This document shows, one piece after another, positions 16,664 through 25,071 of a stretch of DNA of 57,797 nucleotides. Position 1 is the first letter of the stretch. Every line of letters begins with the position of its first letter. The notes beneath the pieces were generated by a model, which worked only from the letters and a program-made list of their open reading frames with translations, was not told where the DNA came from and searched no databases. Source of the DNA: Paenibacillus thalictri. Its GTDB lineage: Bacteria > Bacillota > Bacilli > Paenibacillales > NBRC-103111. The stretch is from positions 1 through 57,797 of the forward strand of contig NZ_SIRE01000044.1 of the NCBI RefSeq assembly GCF_004307995.1, given 5' to 3'. The position numbers and the translations under genes are program-made.

Positions 16664-17794
16664 TTACTTCGGCATCGTGATGTTTTGAATGATTTCGTTT
16701 AATTCGCCGCCCATAAAGCTATTGTACTCGCTGCTAACCGTTTGGGCTTTCAGCTCGTCCTTCACTTCTTCAAACGGCATATTTTTGCGCAGCTCCACTC
16801 TCATGACATGGTAGCCGTAATCGGTTTCCACCGGATCGCTGACTTGGTTTAATTCCAGCGTCAGAGCCGCTTGGCGGAACGGAGCGACCCAATTGTTAAC
16901 GGGAGCATTTTCGTATAAACCGCCGTTTTGCTTGGAGCCGGGATCATCGGAATACTCTCCGGCGAGCTTGGCAAAATCCGCGCCGTTCTTTAATTTGTCT
17001 TCGACTTCCTGGGCGCGTTTCAAGGCGTCATCTTTCGATCTTGCCTTGCCGTCGCTGTCCGTGAAGCCGATCAGGATGTGGCGAACCGATGCCATCGTAT
17101 ATTCGCCTTTCTGAAATTTGATCGAGTAGTCGTACAGCGATTGAAGCCGTTCGTCGGTTGCTTTCAGTTCCAGCACTTTCTGCGCTGTGATCGCTCCCGT
17201 AATGTACTGCTTGAGGTCGTCTTCTTGAAGTCCTGCATCCTTTAACTGCCCGGCGAAGTCGACGGTGCTTTGACTTGCAAAATACTCTTTGATCTGTTTG
17301 AGATGCTCGTCAACAATGGGAGTCACCTCGTTTTTGATGTCATCGGTGGCGCGGTCGCTTAATACGCGGTAGCTAATCATCTGTCTCAACAGATTTTCCT
17401 TGTAATTCGACGTGCTCTCGCGTGGTTTGTTGCTTGGATCAAGGAAGCTGATCACGGATACGTACCGGCTTAGCTCGCCCCATGTGACGGTACCGCTCTT
17501 ATACGTGGCGACAACGGCCTTATCGTATTTGCCGATCCAGATCGTTTCGTTCTCGGGATCCCAGTTCACGTCTTTACCCAGCGCTTCGCTGAGAAAACGG
17601 ATCGGTACATAGGTTGTGCCGTCATACACGATGCTTTGCTGATCATCCGGCTGCGCGATTTCTTTCCCGTCGAACATAAATTTCAGCTTTTTCATGACTA
17701 CGTCTATTTGTGCGCTATCTGCAAAAGCGATGGAGCCGCTCAGCATGACGCCGACGGACATGCCAATAATCATACCTTTTAATTTGTCTTTCAC
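16664..17794 (-). CDS. PrsA-like foldase with N-terminal stalk domain
   Basis: A 376-residue exported protein, GTG start at 17794 behind AAAGGTGG. A signal peptide (about 1-25, ending SIAFA) is followed by a copper-amine-oxidase-N-type stalk domain (about 28-90, with YVPIRFLSEALGKDVNWD), a helical SurA/PrsA-like chaperone part (about 95-235) and a parvulin rotamase domain (about 240-345, with VRHILIGF, GADFAKLAGEYSDDPGS, DYGYHVMRVE). There is no lipobox, unlike classical PrsA, so it may be held by the stalk domain or be released. The role is folding of proteins outside the membrane. It is transcribed away from glgB. The domain combination is less usual than PrsA alone. Confidence 0.88.
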   Translation of the reverse strand: MKDKLKGMIIGMSVGVMLSGSIAFADSAQIDVVMKKLKFMFDGKEIAQPDDQQSIVYDGTTYVPIRFLSEALGKDVNWDPENETIWIGKYDKAVVATYKSGTVTWGELSRYVSVISFLDPSNKPRESTSNYKENLLRQMISYRVLSDRATDDIKNEVTPIVDEHLKQIKEYFASQSTVDFAGQLKDAGLQEDDLKQYITGAITAQKVLELKATDERLQSLYDYSIKFQKGEYTMASVRHILIGFTDSDGKARSKDDALKRAQEVEDKLKNGADFAKLAGEYSDDPGSKQNGGLYENAPVNNWVAPFRQAALTLELNQVSDPVETDYGYHVMRVELRKNMPFEEVKDELKAQTVSSEYNSFMGGELNEIIQNITMPK

Positions 17795-17922
17795 TTTGTC
17801 ACTTCCACCTTTCGTATCGATCCTTAAACTATTCTCCTTTATGGCTGTGAAATCCTCCTTTTTTGTCGATTAGTGCGAAAATTTGTGAAAAACTCGTGAA
17901 AATGGCGTGGATGGAAAGGAAT

Positions 17923-17951
17923 TTTACATAGCGATGTAGTATTTGTGATAT
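17923..17951 (+). promoter_or_regulatory. Putative promoter of the glgBCDA operon with inverted repeat
   Basis: TTTACA and TGATAT are separated by 17 bases, 37 bases before glgB. TACAT-AGCG-ATGTA (17925-17938) is a small inverted repeat overlapping the -35 box and could bind a regulator. Sequence match only. Confidence 0.45.
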
Positions 17952-17987
17952 GAGGAATCCAATCCACTTCCTAAAGGGGATGACACC

Positions 17988-19922
17988 ATGGAAAGCTTAT
18001 TCCCGAGCGCCGAAGACTTGCGTTTATTTCATGAGGGCGGTTTGCATGACAGCTACCGCGTATTCGGAGCGCACCTGATGACGTGGAACGGCATCTCCGG
18101 TGTCCGATTTACCGTCTGGGCTCCGCATGCGAGCGCGGTTCGCATCGCAGGTGATTTTAACCTGTGGGACGGCCGCAGCCATCCGTTGAAGCGAATCACC
18201 GCAAATGGCGTGTGGTTTGCTTTTATCCCAGGGGTTAGGGAGGGGGACTTGTACAAGTATGAGCTGGAAACCTCAAACGGCACGCTGAACTGGAAAGCCG
18301 ATCCTTACGCGTTTTACTCCGAACTCAGGCCCGGCACCGCATCCCGTGTTTATGAGCTGGGCGGTTACGAGTGGAACGACCGCGAATGGAGAAACAAGAA
18401 ATCCGCGGCTTCCCCTTATCATGAACCGATGCTGATTTACGAGGTGCATCTGGGTACATGGAAAAAGGACAAAGACGGCAACAGTTTATCGTACCGTGAG
18501 CTCGCTGACGATCTTGTGCGTTACGCGGCGGAGATGGGTTTCACCCACATTGAGCTGCTGCCGTTGTCGGAGCATCCGTACGACCGATCCTGGGGATATC
18601 AGGCCACGGGATATTATTCGGTCACGAGCCGGTTCGGCGAACCCAAAGATTTCATGTATTTGGTCGACCGCTGTCATCAAAGCGGGATCGGCGTCATCAT
18701 GGACTGGGTGCCCGGGCATTTCGTCAAAGATGAACACGGATTGCGCCGTTTTGACGGCGAGCCGCTGTACGAGCCTGCGGATTCCAGACTTGCGGAGAAA
18801 AAAGAATGGGGGACGCTGGCCTTTGATTTTTCCCGGCCGGAGGTTGTCAGTTTCTTGATCTCGAACGCTTTGTTCTGGATGGAGCAATTTCATATCGACG
18901 GGCTTCGCGTGGATGCGGTGGCCAGTATGTTGTACCTCAATTTTTGCAAACCGCCTGAGGACTGGGTAACCAATTCGCAGGGCGGATACGAGAACCTGCA
19001 AGCCGTCCGTTTCTTGCAAACGCTGAATGAAACGGTATTCTCCCGTTTCCCGGACACGCTGATGATGGCCGAGGATTCCAGCGATTGGCCGCTTGTGACG
19101 GCGCCGGTATATGCCGGAGGGCTTGGTTTTAATTACAAGTGGAACATGGGCTGGATGAACGATTTGCTTGCCTTTATGGAACTTGATCCGCTGTTCCGCA
19201 AGAACAGCCATCAGAAGTTGACGTTCTCGTTTATGTACACATTTACGGAAAATTACGTGCTCCCTTTGTCTCATGACGAGGTGGTGCACGGTAAAAAATC
19301 TTTGTTAAATAAAATGCCCGGCGATTATTGGCAAAAATTCGCCAATTTGCGCGCACTGTACGGTTATATGATGGCCCATCCCGGTAAGAAGCTGCTTTTT
19401 ATGGGCGGTGAATTCGGTCAGTTTGACGAGTGGAAAGATCTGGAGGATGTGGACTGGGAAATGATCGAGCAATACGACAGCCACCGGAGCATGTTGCGTT
19501 ATACCCGCGATATCAATCACTTTTACCTGCAAGAACGGTCTTTATGGGAGCTGGACCATCACCCGGACGGCTTTCAATGGATCGATCCTCACGACGACTC
19601 CCAGAGCATTGTTACCTACATGAGAAAAGCCAAACAGCAGGACGATTACCTCATCTTTGTTTGCAATTTTACTCCCGAATTTCACGCCGATTACCGAATT
19701 GGCGTACCGGAGCAGATCCGGTACAAAGAACTGTTCAACAGCGATTTGCCGCAATACGGAGGCTCCGGCCTGCAAAATTCCGGACTTCTTGAAGCGGAAG
19801 CGATCCCGTGGCACAACCAGCCGTATAGTGTCCGCATTGCCGTGCCGCCGCTTTCCGCCGTTTGGTTCAAACCTGAGCGCACACGGAAAAGATCGGCCCG
19901 CAAAACCAAAACAAAGGTATAG
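17988..19922 (+). CDS. glgB: 1,4-alpha-glucan branching enzyme
   Basis: A 644-residue GH13 enzyme, ATG 17988 after AAAGGGG. An N-terminal CBM48 domain (about 30-130, with VRFTVWAPHASAVRIAGDFN) precedes the barrel. GH13 regions are visible: DWVPGHF (region I), GLRVDAVASMLY with the nucleophile Asp (II), MAEDSSDWP with the acid/base Glu (III) and LPLSHDEVVHG (IV). It transfers alpha-1,4 chains to make alpha-1,6 branches in glycogen. First gene of glgB-glgC-glgD-glgA, with a 50-base gap to glgC. Length is normal; the C-terminus carries a short basic tail. Confidence 0.95.
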   Translation: MESLFPSAEDLRLFHEGGLHDSYRVFGAHLMTWNGISGVRFTVWAPHASAVRIAGDFNLWDGRSHPLKRITANGVWFAFIPGVREGDLYKYELETSNGTLNWKADPYAFYSELRPGTASRVYELGGYEWNDREWRNKKSAASPYHEPMLIYEVHLGTWKKDKDGNSLSYRELADDLVRYAAEMGFTHIELLPLSEHPYDRSWGYQATGYYSVTSRFGEPKDFMYLVDRCHQSGIGVIMDWVPGHFVKDEHGLRRFDGEPLYEPADSRLAEKKEWGTLAFDFSRPEVVSFLISNALFWMEQFHIDGLRVDAVASMLYLNFCKPPEDWVTNSQGGYENLQAVRFLQTLNETVFSRFPDTLMMAEDSSDWPLVTAPVYAGGLGFNYKWNMGWMNDLLAFMELDPLFRKNSHQKLTFSFMYTFTENYVLPLSHDEVVHGKKSLLNKMPGDYWQKFANLRALYGYMMAHPGKKLLFMGGEFGQFDEWKDLEDVDWEMIEQYDSHRSMLRYTRDINHFYLQERSLWELDHHPDGFQWIDPHDDSQSIVTYMRKAKQQDDYLIFVCNFTPEFHADYRIGVPEQIRYKELFNSDLPQYGGSGLQNSGLLEAEAIPWHNQPYSVRIAVPPLSAVWFKPERTRKRSARKTKTKV

Positions 19923-19972
19923 TCCCTACAAAGACCCGCCGGTTCAGGCAAACCGATAAGGAGGCGTTCTCG

Positions 19973-21127
19973 ATGCGCAGTAAACAATGTGTAGCCATGC
20001 TGCTTGCAGGCGGCGAAGGAAGAAGACTCGGCCAGCTGACCAAAAATTTGGCGAAACCCGCCGTTCATTTTGGCGGCAAATACCGGATTATCGATTTTAC
20101 GCTTAGCAATTGCACCAACTCCGGCATCGATACGGTCGGCGTGCTGACCCAATACCAGCCGCTTGTGCTGAATTCTTATATCGGGATCGGCACCCCATGG
20201 GACTTGGACCGCAAAAACGGCGGCGTCTCCGTGCTGCCTCCATTCGTCGAGCAGGGCGGAGGAGACTGGTATCAAGGAACGGCCAACGCCATTTACCGCA
20301 ACATCCCTTTTATCGAGCAGTACAATCCGGAATATGTGTTAGTCATATCCGGAGATCACATATATAAGATGGACTATGATTTGATGCTGGATTTTCATAA
20401 GCGCAAGGGAGCGGAAGCGACAATCGCCGTCATTGAGGTCAAATGGGAGGAAGCAAGCCGCTTTGGCATCATGAGCACGGACGACGATGACCGGATTATC
20501 GAATTCGCCGAGAAACCGAAGGAACCGAAGAGCAATTTGGCGTCGATGGGCATTTATATTTTTAATTGGGCTACGCTGAAGTCGTATCTGGTCAAAGATG
20601 AGGAAAATGCGCAATCCAGCAAAGATTTCGGCAAAGACGTCATTCCCCACATGCTGCGCGACCAAATCGGTCTGTACGCTTACCCGTTTCAAGGTTACTG
20701 GAAAGATGTCGGTACGATTGAAAGCTTGTGGGAAGCGAATATGGACCTGCTCGAGAACGAACCGGACTTTAATCTGAACGACCGCAGCTGGCGTATCTAT
20801 TCGGTAAACTATTGCCAGCCCGGCCAGTACATTGCGCCTCAAGCGCTAGTGCGGCGTTCTTTGGTTAACGAAGGCTGCTGCGTGTTTGGCGATGTCGACC
20901 ATTCGGTACTGTTCTACGGCGTGGAAACGGGCGAGGGCAGTATCGTCAAAGACTCGGTCATCATGCCCGGTGTATCCATCGGCAAAAACGCCCGGATCTA
21001 TAAGGCGATTATCGGCGAAGGCACGGTCGTCGACGATGGCGTCACGATCGGCAATCCGGACGGCAGCGGGGACATTATTTTGATCGGCGGAAACGAACAT
21101 ATCAGCTTGACGACGGCGAAAGGGTGA
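19973..21127 (+). CDS. glgC: Glucose-1-phosphate adenylyltransferase, catalytic subunit
   Basis: A 384-residue nucleotidyltransferase with ATG 19973 behind AAGGAGG. The pyrophosphorylase signature AGGEGRRLGQLTKNLAKPAV is at the N-terminus, with VISGDHIYKMDY around the metal-binding Asp and GYWKDVGTI further on. The C-terminal 100 residues form a left-handed beta-helix (repeats such as VIMPGVSIGKNARIYKAIIG). It makes ADP-glucose, the committed step of glycogen synthesis. It is followed after six bases by glgD, with which Bacillus GlgC forms a heteromer. Intact and of usual length. Confidence 0.95.
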   Translation: MRSKQCVAMLLAGGEGRRLGQLTKNLAKPAVHFGGKYRIIDFTLSNCTNSGIDTVGVLTQYQPLVLNSYIGIGTPWDLDRKNGGVSVLPPFVEQGGGDWYQGTANAIYRNIPFIEQYNPEYVLVISGDHIYKMDYDLMLDFHKRKGAEATIAVIEVKWEEASRFGIMSTDDDDRIIEFAEKPKEPKSNLASMGIYIFNWATLKSYLVKDEENAQSSKDFGKDVIPHMLRDQIGLYAYPFQGYWKDVGTIESLWEANMDLLENEPDFNLNDRSWRIYSVNYCQPGQYIAPQALVRRSLVNEGCCVFGDVDHSVLFYGVETGEGSIVKDSVIMPGVSIGKNARIYKAIIGEGTVVDDGVTIGNPDGSGDIILIGGNEHISLTTAKG

Positions 21128-21133
21128 GTAAAC

Positions 21134-22243
21134 ATGAGACGATTAATGGGTGTTATCAATTTGGTTAACGAACCGGACGATTTGGAGGAATTGACGTATC
21201 ACCGCTGCTTGGCGTCCGTACCGTTCGGCGCAAGATACCGGCTGATCGATTTTCCGCTCTCCAACATGGTTAATTCCGGCATTGAGAACGTAGCCTTGTT
21301 TACTCAGCACAAATACCGCTCGCTGATGGACCATCTCGGATCGGGAAAAGAATGGGATCTCGACCGTAAACGGGGCGGCTTGTTCCTGCTGCCCGCCGTG
21401 CTTCACGAAACGACCGGCATGGCCCGCGGCGACTTGTTCCAGTTCTACAGCCACCGCGATTACTTCTATCGGGGCAAAGAAGAGTATGTCGTCATTTCCC
21501 GCAGCCATGTCGTCTGCAACATCGATTTCAACAAGGTGCTGGATTACCATCTGGATCATACTGCCGACATTACTGTCGTGTACAAAAAAGCGGAGAACGA
21601 CGAAGGCGGCAAGTTCCGCCGGCTGGCGGTTAAAGAGAGCGGCCAGGTCACGCTGATGGAAGACCATACGGGCCGGCTGCGCACGGATAATGTCTCAATG
21701 GAAATGTTCATAATGAGCAAGGAGCTGCTGCTGGATATGGTGGAATCTTGCTTGGCGCAAGGCTACGATCATCTCGTCCGCGACGGCATCATGAAAAATA
21801 TCGACAAGCTGAGTGTGTACGGTTATCTTCATGAAGGCCATTCGGCTATTGTCAATACGATTCAAAGCTACTACAAACACAGCATGCAATTGCTGAACCC
21901 GCGCATCTGGCGGGAGCTGTTCTTTCAGAAGAACCTGGTCTACACCAAGGTCAAGGACGAACCTCCGGCCAAATATTTGGACAGCGCGGCGGCGCGGAAT
22001 TCGCTGATCGCCAACGGCTGCGTCATCGAAGGGAAAGTGGAGAACAGCATCTTGTTCCGCGGCGTGAAAATACGCAAGGGCGCTTATGTGAAAAACAGCA
22101 TCATTTTGCAAAACTGCGAAATCGAAGAAAATGTCATCATCGAAAATTCGATTCTTGACAAAGACGTCTTTATCAGCCGGGGCCGCGTGCTTACGGGCGA
22201 CAACAAGGCGCCGTTCATCGCTTCCAAGACCAAGGTGATTTAA
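21134..22243 (+). CDS. glgD: GlgD, regulatory paralogue of ADP-glucose pyrophosphorylase
   Basis: A 369-residue protein with the same fold as GlgC. It lacks the GGxGxRL pyrophosphorylase loop: the N-terminus reads MRRLMGVINLVNEPDDLEEL. The sugar-phosphate region is conserved in outline (YRLIDFPLSNMVNSGI, VISRSHVVCNID) and a left-handed beta-helix forms the C-terminus. This matches GlgD of Bacillus and Geobacillus, which is itself poorly active but stimulates GlgC. ATG 21134 follows AAAGGGTGAG, which is also the 3' end of glgC, so the two are tightly coupled. Confidence 0.93.
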   Translation: MRRLMGVINLVNEPDDLEELTYHRCLASVPFGARYRLIDFPLSNMVNSGIENVALFTQHKYRSLMDHLGSGKEWDLDRKRGGLFLLPAVLHETTGMARGDLFQFYSHRDYFYRGKEEYVVISRSHVVCNIDFNKVLDYHLDHTADITVVYKKAENDEGGKFRRLAVKESGQVTLMEDHTGRLRTDNVSMEMFIMSKELLLDMVESCLAQGYDHLVRDGIMKNIDKLSVYGYLHEGHSAIVNTIQSYYKHSMQLLNPRIWRELFFQKNLVYTKVKDEPPAKYLDSAAARNSLIANGCVIEGKVENSILFRGVKIRKGAYVKNSIILQNCEIEENVIIENSILDKDVFISRGRVLTGDNKAPFIASKTKVI

Positions 22244-22249
22244 AGCATT

Positions 22250-22268
22250 GTAGGTTCTTGCAACCTAC
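22250..22268 (+). other. Hairpin between glgD and glgA
   Basis: GTAGGTT and AACCTAC form a perfect seven-base-pair stem around CTTGC, starting six bases after the glgD stop. Only a weak T-rich tract follows (TTGTTG), so it may attenuate or protect the transcript rather than end it. Confidence 0.55.
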
Positions 22269-22337
22269 TTGTTGCTGAAAGCCGACTTTTTGAACTCGCA
22301 CTTAAATATAGAGAACAAATCGGGGGAGTGGAAGCAG

Positions 22338-23768
22338 ATGAAAATCTTATTTGCAGCATCAGAAGCGGTGCCTTTTATCAAAACGGGCGGACTTGCCGAC
22401 GTGATCGGCTCGCTGCCGAAAGAGCTGGCCAAGCTGGGGGCGGATGTGTATGTGATCCTGCCTAAATACGGGGACATTCCGTCCCAGTATACCGAGCAGA
22501 TGGAAACGGTAGCCGAGTTTCAAATCGAATTGGGCTGGCGCACATTGTATTGCGGCATTCAAAGCTTGCGTTATGAAGGAACGACCTTCTATTTCATCGA
22601 CAACGAATTTTATTACCGCCGCCAAGGCTGCTACGGTTACGGGGACGATGCGGAACGGTTCGCCTTCTACTGCAAGGCTGTGCTTGAATCGCTGCAGCAT
22701 ATCGATTTGCTGCCTGACATCATCCACTGCCACGATTGGCAGGCCGGCATGATCCCGGTTCTGCTGAAGGCGCATTACAGCTGGCAAGAGCCATATCGGC
22801 ACATTAAAACGATGTTTACGATTCATAACTTGAAATATCAAGGTGTTTTTGGCAAAGAACAATTGAAGGACTTCTTTTCTTTGGGCGATGAGCATTTCAC
22901 GGGGACCGCTTTGGAAATCCATGGCGGAGCCAGTTTCTTGAAGGGCGGATTAAATTATTCGGACGTAATGACCACTGTCAGTCCGTCATATGCCGAGGAA
23001 ATACAAACCCCGTATTACGGAGAAAACATGGACAGCTTGCTGCGAAGCCAATCGCACCGGCTGCACGGCATCGTCAACGGCATCGATTATCAGGAGTGGG
23101 ACCCGATGACGGATGTTCACATCGAGGTCAACTACCGGGATTCCTTCAGCAAGAAGCTGCAAAACAAGATGAAACTTCAGGAGCGGCTTGGACTTCCGGT
23201 CAACAAGCAGGTGCCGCTCATCGCGCTGGTGACACGTCTTGTCGACCAGAAAGGGCTGGATCTGATTGACGGTGTGATCCATCAATTGCTGTCGATTGAT
23301 GCGCAATGGGTGATTCTTGGCACGGGCGAATCCAAATTCGAACAAATGTTCCGCTGGGCGGCCAGCAGTTTTCCCGAGAAGGTGTCGGCGAATATCCTGT
23401 TTGATGAGGCGCTGGCCCATCAGATCTATGCGGGATCGGATTTGTTCCTGATGCCTTCCAAATTCGAGCCGTGCGGGATCGGCCAAATGATCGCCATGAG
23501 GTACCGCTCCGTTCCGATCGTCAGGGAAACGGGAGGTTTGCGCGACACGGTACAGGCCTACAACGAGGAAACCGGGGAAGGCACCGGCTTTAGCTTCGCT
23601 TATTACAATGCCCACGACATGCTGCATACCGTATATAGAGCCGTAGCGTATTATCAGGATGCGGATTTATGGACGGCGATCTTAAACAATATCAAAAAGA
23701 AAGATTTCAGCTGGCGTAAATCCGCTTCCGCTTATATGGCGCTGTACGAGCAGACAACCGGCGTATAG
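22338..23768 (+). CDS. glgA: Glycogen synthase (ADP-glucose specific)
   Basis: A 476-residue GT5 enzyme. ATG 22338 follows GGGGGAGTGG and starts with MKILFAASEAVPFIKTGGLADV, whose KTGGL binds ADP-glucose; the frame extends to 22269 without support. Other marks are HCHDWQAG, LYRxxxKEP-type region seen here as MPSKFEPCGIGQMIAMRYRSVPIV with the conserved Glu, and TGGLRDTV. It elongates alpha-1,4-glucan chains. Last gene of the glg operon; no glgP follows in the window, which differs from the B. subtilis glgBCDAP order. Confidence 0.95.
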   Translation: MKILFAASEAVPFIKTGGLADVIGSLPKELAKLGADVYVILPKYGDIPSQYTEQMETVAEFQIELGWRTLYCGIQSLRYEGTTFYFIDNEFYYRRQGCYGYGDDAERFAFYCKAVLESLQHIDLLPDIIHCHDWQAGMIPVLLKAHYSWQEPYRHIKTMFTIHNLKYQGVFGKEQLKDFFSLGDEHFTGTALEIHGGASFLKGGLNYSDVMTTVSPSYAEEIQTPYYGENMDSLLRSQSHRLHGIVNGIDYQEWDPMTDVHIEVNYRDSFSKKLQNKMKLQERLGLPVNKQVPLIALVTRLVDQKGLDLIDGVIHQLLSIDAQWVILGTGESKFEQMFRWAASSFPEKVSANILFDEALAHQIYAGSDLFLMPSKFEPCGIGQMIAMRYRSVPIVRETGGLRDTVQAYNEETGEGTGFSFAYYNAHDMLHTVYRAVAYYQDADLWTAILNNIKKKDFSWRKSASAYMALYEQTTGV

Positions 23769-23775
23769 AGCCGCG

Positions 23776-23809
23776 CCAATTTGGGGAAATTAATGGAAAC
23801 CCAAATTGG
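23776..23809 (+). other. Perfect hairpin after glgA
   Basis: CCAATTTGGG and CCCAAATTGG form a ten-base-pair stem with a 14-base loop, eight bases after the glgA stop. There is no U-tract; the ribosome binding site of the next gene follows directly. It could stabilise the 3' end of the glg mRNA or influence the lipoprotein gene. Confidence 0.6.
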
Positions 23810-23822
23810 ATGAGGTGAGCGT

Positions 23823-24164
23823 ATGCCCATGCTTCGCATGTTTGGCATGATGCTGGTTTGTATAGCGGTGTTAGCGGCCTGCGGAGGAGCCAGCAAGGCC
23901 AAATCCGGCAGCGGCGGTTCCGGAGGGGGCGGTAATGGAAACATCATCGACCAGGAATCGGAGTTCCATTTGAAAACGCTGCAGGATATTCATCAATACA
24001 AGCAAAAGCAGGAAAAAAAGATTGAGCAGGAAAATAAGAAGAAACAGCAGCAGTATGAACAGCAAGGGGAAAAAGAGCAACAAAACGGGAGTAATAAGCA
24101 AGGTGGAAAAGAACAGCAGACCAGCAATAATAAACAAGGAAGTCAACAGCAAAGCGGGCAATGA
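23823..24164 (+). CDS. Small Gln/Lys-rich lipoprotein
   Basis: A 113-residue protein with ATG 23823 after GAGGTGAG. The N-terminus is a lipoprotein signal (hydrophobic core LVCIAVLAAC, with lipid-modified Cys at about residue 20). A Gly/Ser linker follows, then a highly charged stretch of Gln, Lys, Glu and Asn that is probably coiled or disordered. Low complexity prevents family assignment. It may be a cell-envelope spacer or cortex-type lipoprotein, but that is a guess. Codon use is ordinary, and the frame with a proper signal peptide and binding site supports a real gene. Confidence 0.75.
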   Translation: MPMLRMFGMMLVCIAVLAACGGASKAKSGSGGSGGGGNGNIIDQESEFHLKTLQDIHQYKQKQEKKIEQENKKKQQQYEQQGEKEQQNGSNKQGGKEQQTSNNKQGSQQQSGQ

Positions 24165-24175
24165 AGCCAGCGCAT

Positions 24176-24221
24176 AAAAAGACGCCGCCAAAAGCTGCAT
24201 ACGCAGTTCTTTGGCGGCGTC
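24176..24221 (-). terminator. Strong hairpin, terminator mainly for the minus strand
   Basis: GACGCCGCCAAA and TTTGGCGGCGTC form a perfect 12-base-pair stem. On the minus strand it is followed by TTTTTATG, so it ends transcription from the PCYCGC lipoprotein gene; it lies only 12 bases after the plus-strand lipoprotein stop and may serve both. Confidence 0.75.
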
Positions 24222-24259
24222 TTCGCACGAATTTGGGAGTGCCGCCCTTGGGGGACGGT

Positions 24260-24332
24260 GGCCACTGCAAAAGCGAACGCTGGCGCTTCTCCAGCATGAT
24301 TTCGCTCACTCTGCTGCTTTTTCAGGGGTCCC
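24260..24332. repeat. Dispersed intergenic repeat, short copy
   Basis: A 73-base copy of the element at 16415-16584: GGCCACTG followed directly by the 65-base core (24268-24332, seven mismatches to the other copy). It fills part of the 24222-24406 gap, where no gene is seen. Confidence 0.75.
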
Positions 24333-24406
24333 GCAGAGATGGGCTCCTTTTTTTGTGTTAAGAGGGCTGCTTTTTTTATGCGCAAAGAGCATTAAAGGGC
24401 CGACAG

Positions 24407-24895
24407 TTAGACGGGCATTGGCGTATTCGTTGGTTTGGCATACCCTTTTTGATATGTCGCGTCGATGAACTGGCGGATTTCTTTGGCCGATTTCCCGTCC
24501 TGCTTGAGCTTGGCGGCGGTTACCGCAATTTCCATGCAGGTAACGCAGCGGGTTCCGTGGTCGTCCCAGACAACCGAGCCGTCAGGCAATACTTCCTTGA
24601 TAAAGCAGTTTTGATTGCTCTGATGTCCTGCGCTTTCACCGCACCCGCAATAACAGGGCATCCATTTTAACATATCGGTATTTTGGGCGGCAAGCTGATA
24701 CACCAGCCGAATTTCATCTTTTTGGTTTTTCAAAAAATCAGGCATCGCTTGAAGTGAAACGGTTTTCTCCTGCAAGTCCCCGCCGGGCGTCCGGTGAACG
24801 TGTTGTACGCCGGCTGTGGAATCGGGCTTACCGCAAGCGCTTAACGCTGCGGAGAGGAACAGGATGGAAGTGAACAAGGCAAGACGTTTTTTCAT
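24407..24895 (-). CDS. PCYCGC-motif lipoprotein
   Basis: A 162-residue protein; ATG 24895 gives a typical lipoprotein signal (MKKRLALF.., lipobox LSAC) with GGGGTG upstream. A longer start at 24907 lacks a binding site. The body carries MPCYCGCGESAGHQSNQNCFI, the mark of the PCYCGC family (Pfam PCYCGC), and a second CVTC motif further on. The six conserved cysteines suggest a metal or redox role outside the membrane, though no function is established for the family that I can cite. Ends before a hairpin terminator. No obvious operon partner. Confidence 0.85.
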   Translation of the reverse strand: MKKRLALFTSILFLSAALSACGKPDSTAGVQHVHRTPGGDLQEKTVSLQAMPDFLKNQKDEIRLVYQLAAQNTDMLKWMPCYCGCGESAGHQSNQNCFIKEVLPDGSVVWDDHGTRCVTCMEIAVTAAKLKQDGKSAKEIRQFIDATYQKGYAKPTNTPMPV

Positions 24896-25071
24896 GACAC
24901 ACCCCATAAGCAGAACATTTATCTATATTATACCATAGTGGTGTATTGTATAAGTGTTTCAAATTTAAGAATTTTCGTCCGGTGAAGAGGGGAATGGAAA
25001 ATTGTGTCGAAAACATTAAAAGAACGTCGGATTATGCACACAGAAGCTACTAAAGGGGTCTGATAGCAGGT

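Noticed and set aside
21134..22243. GlgD as a broken glgC duplicate
   Set aside because: The frame is intact, the length is normal and absence of the nucleotide loop is the known state of GlgD.
24176..24221. 12-base-pair inverted repeat as ends of a small transposable element
   Set aside because: It is followed on the minus strand by a T-run and placed where a terminator is expected; no element body lies between the arms.
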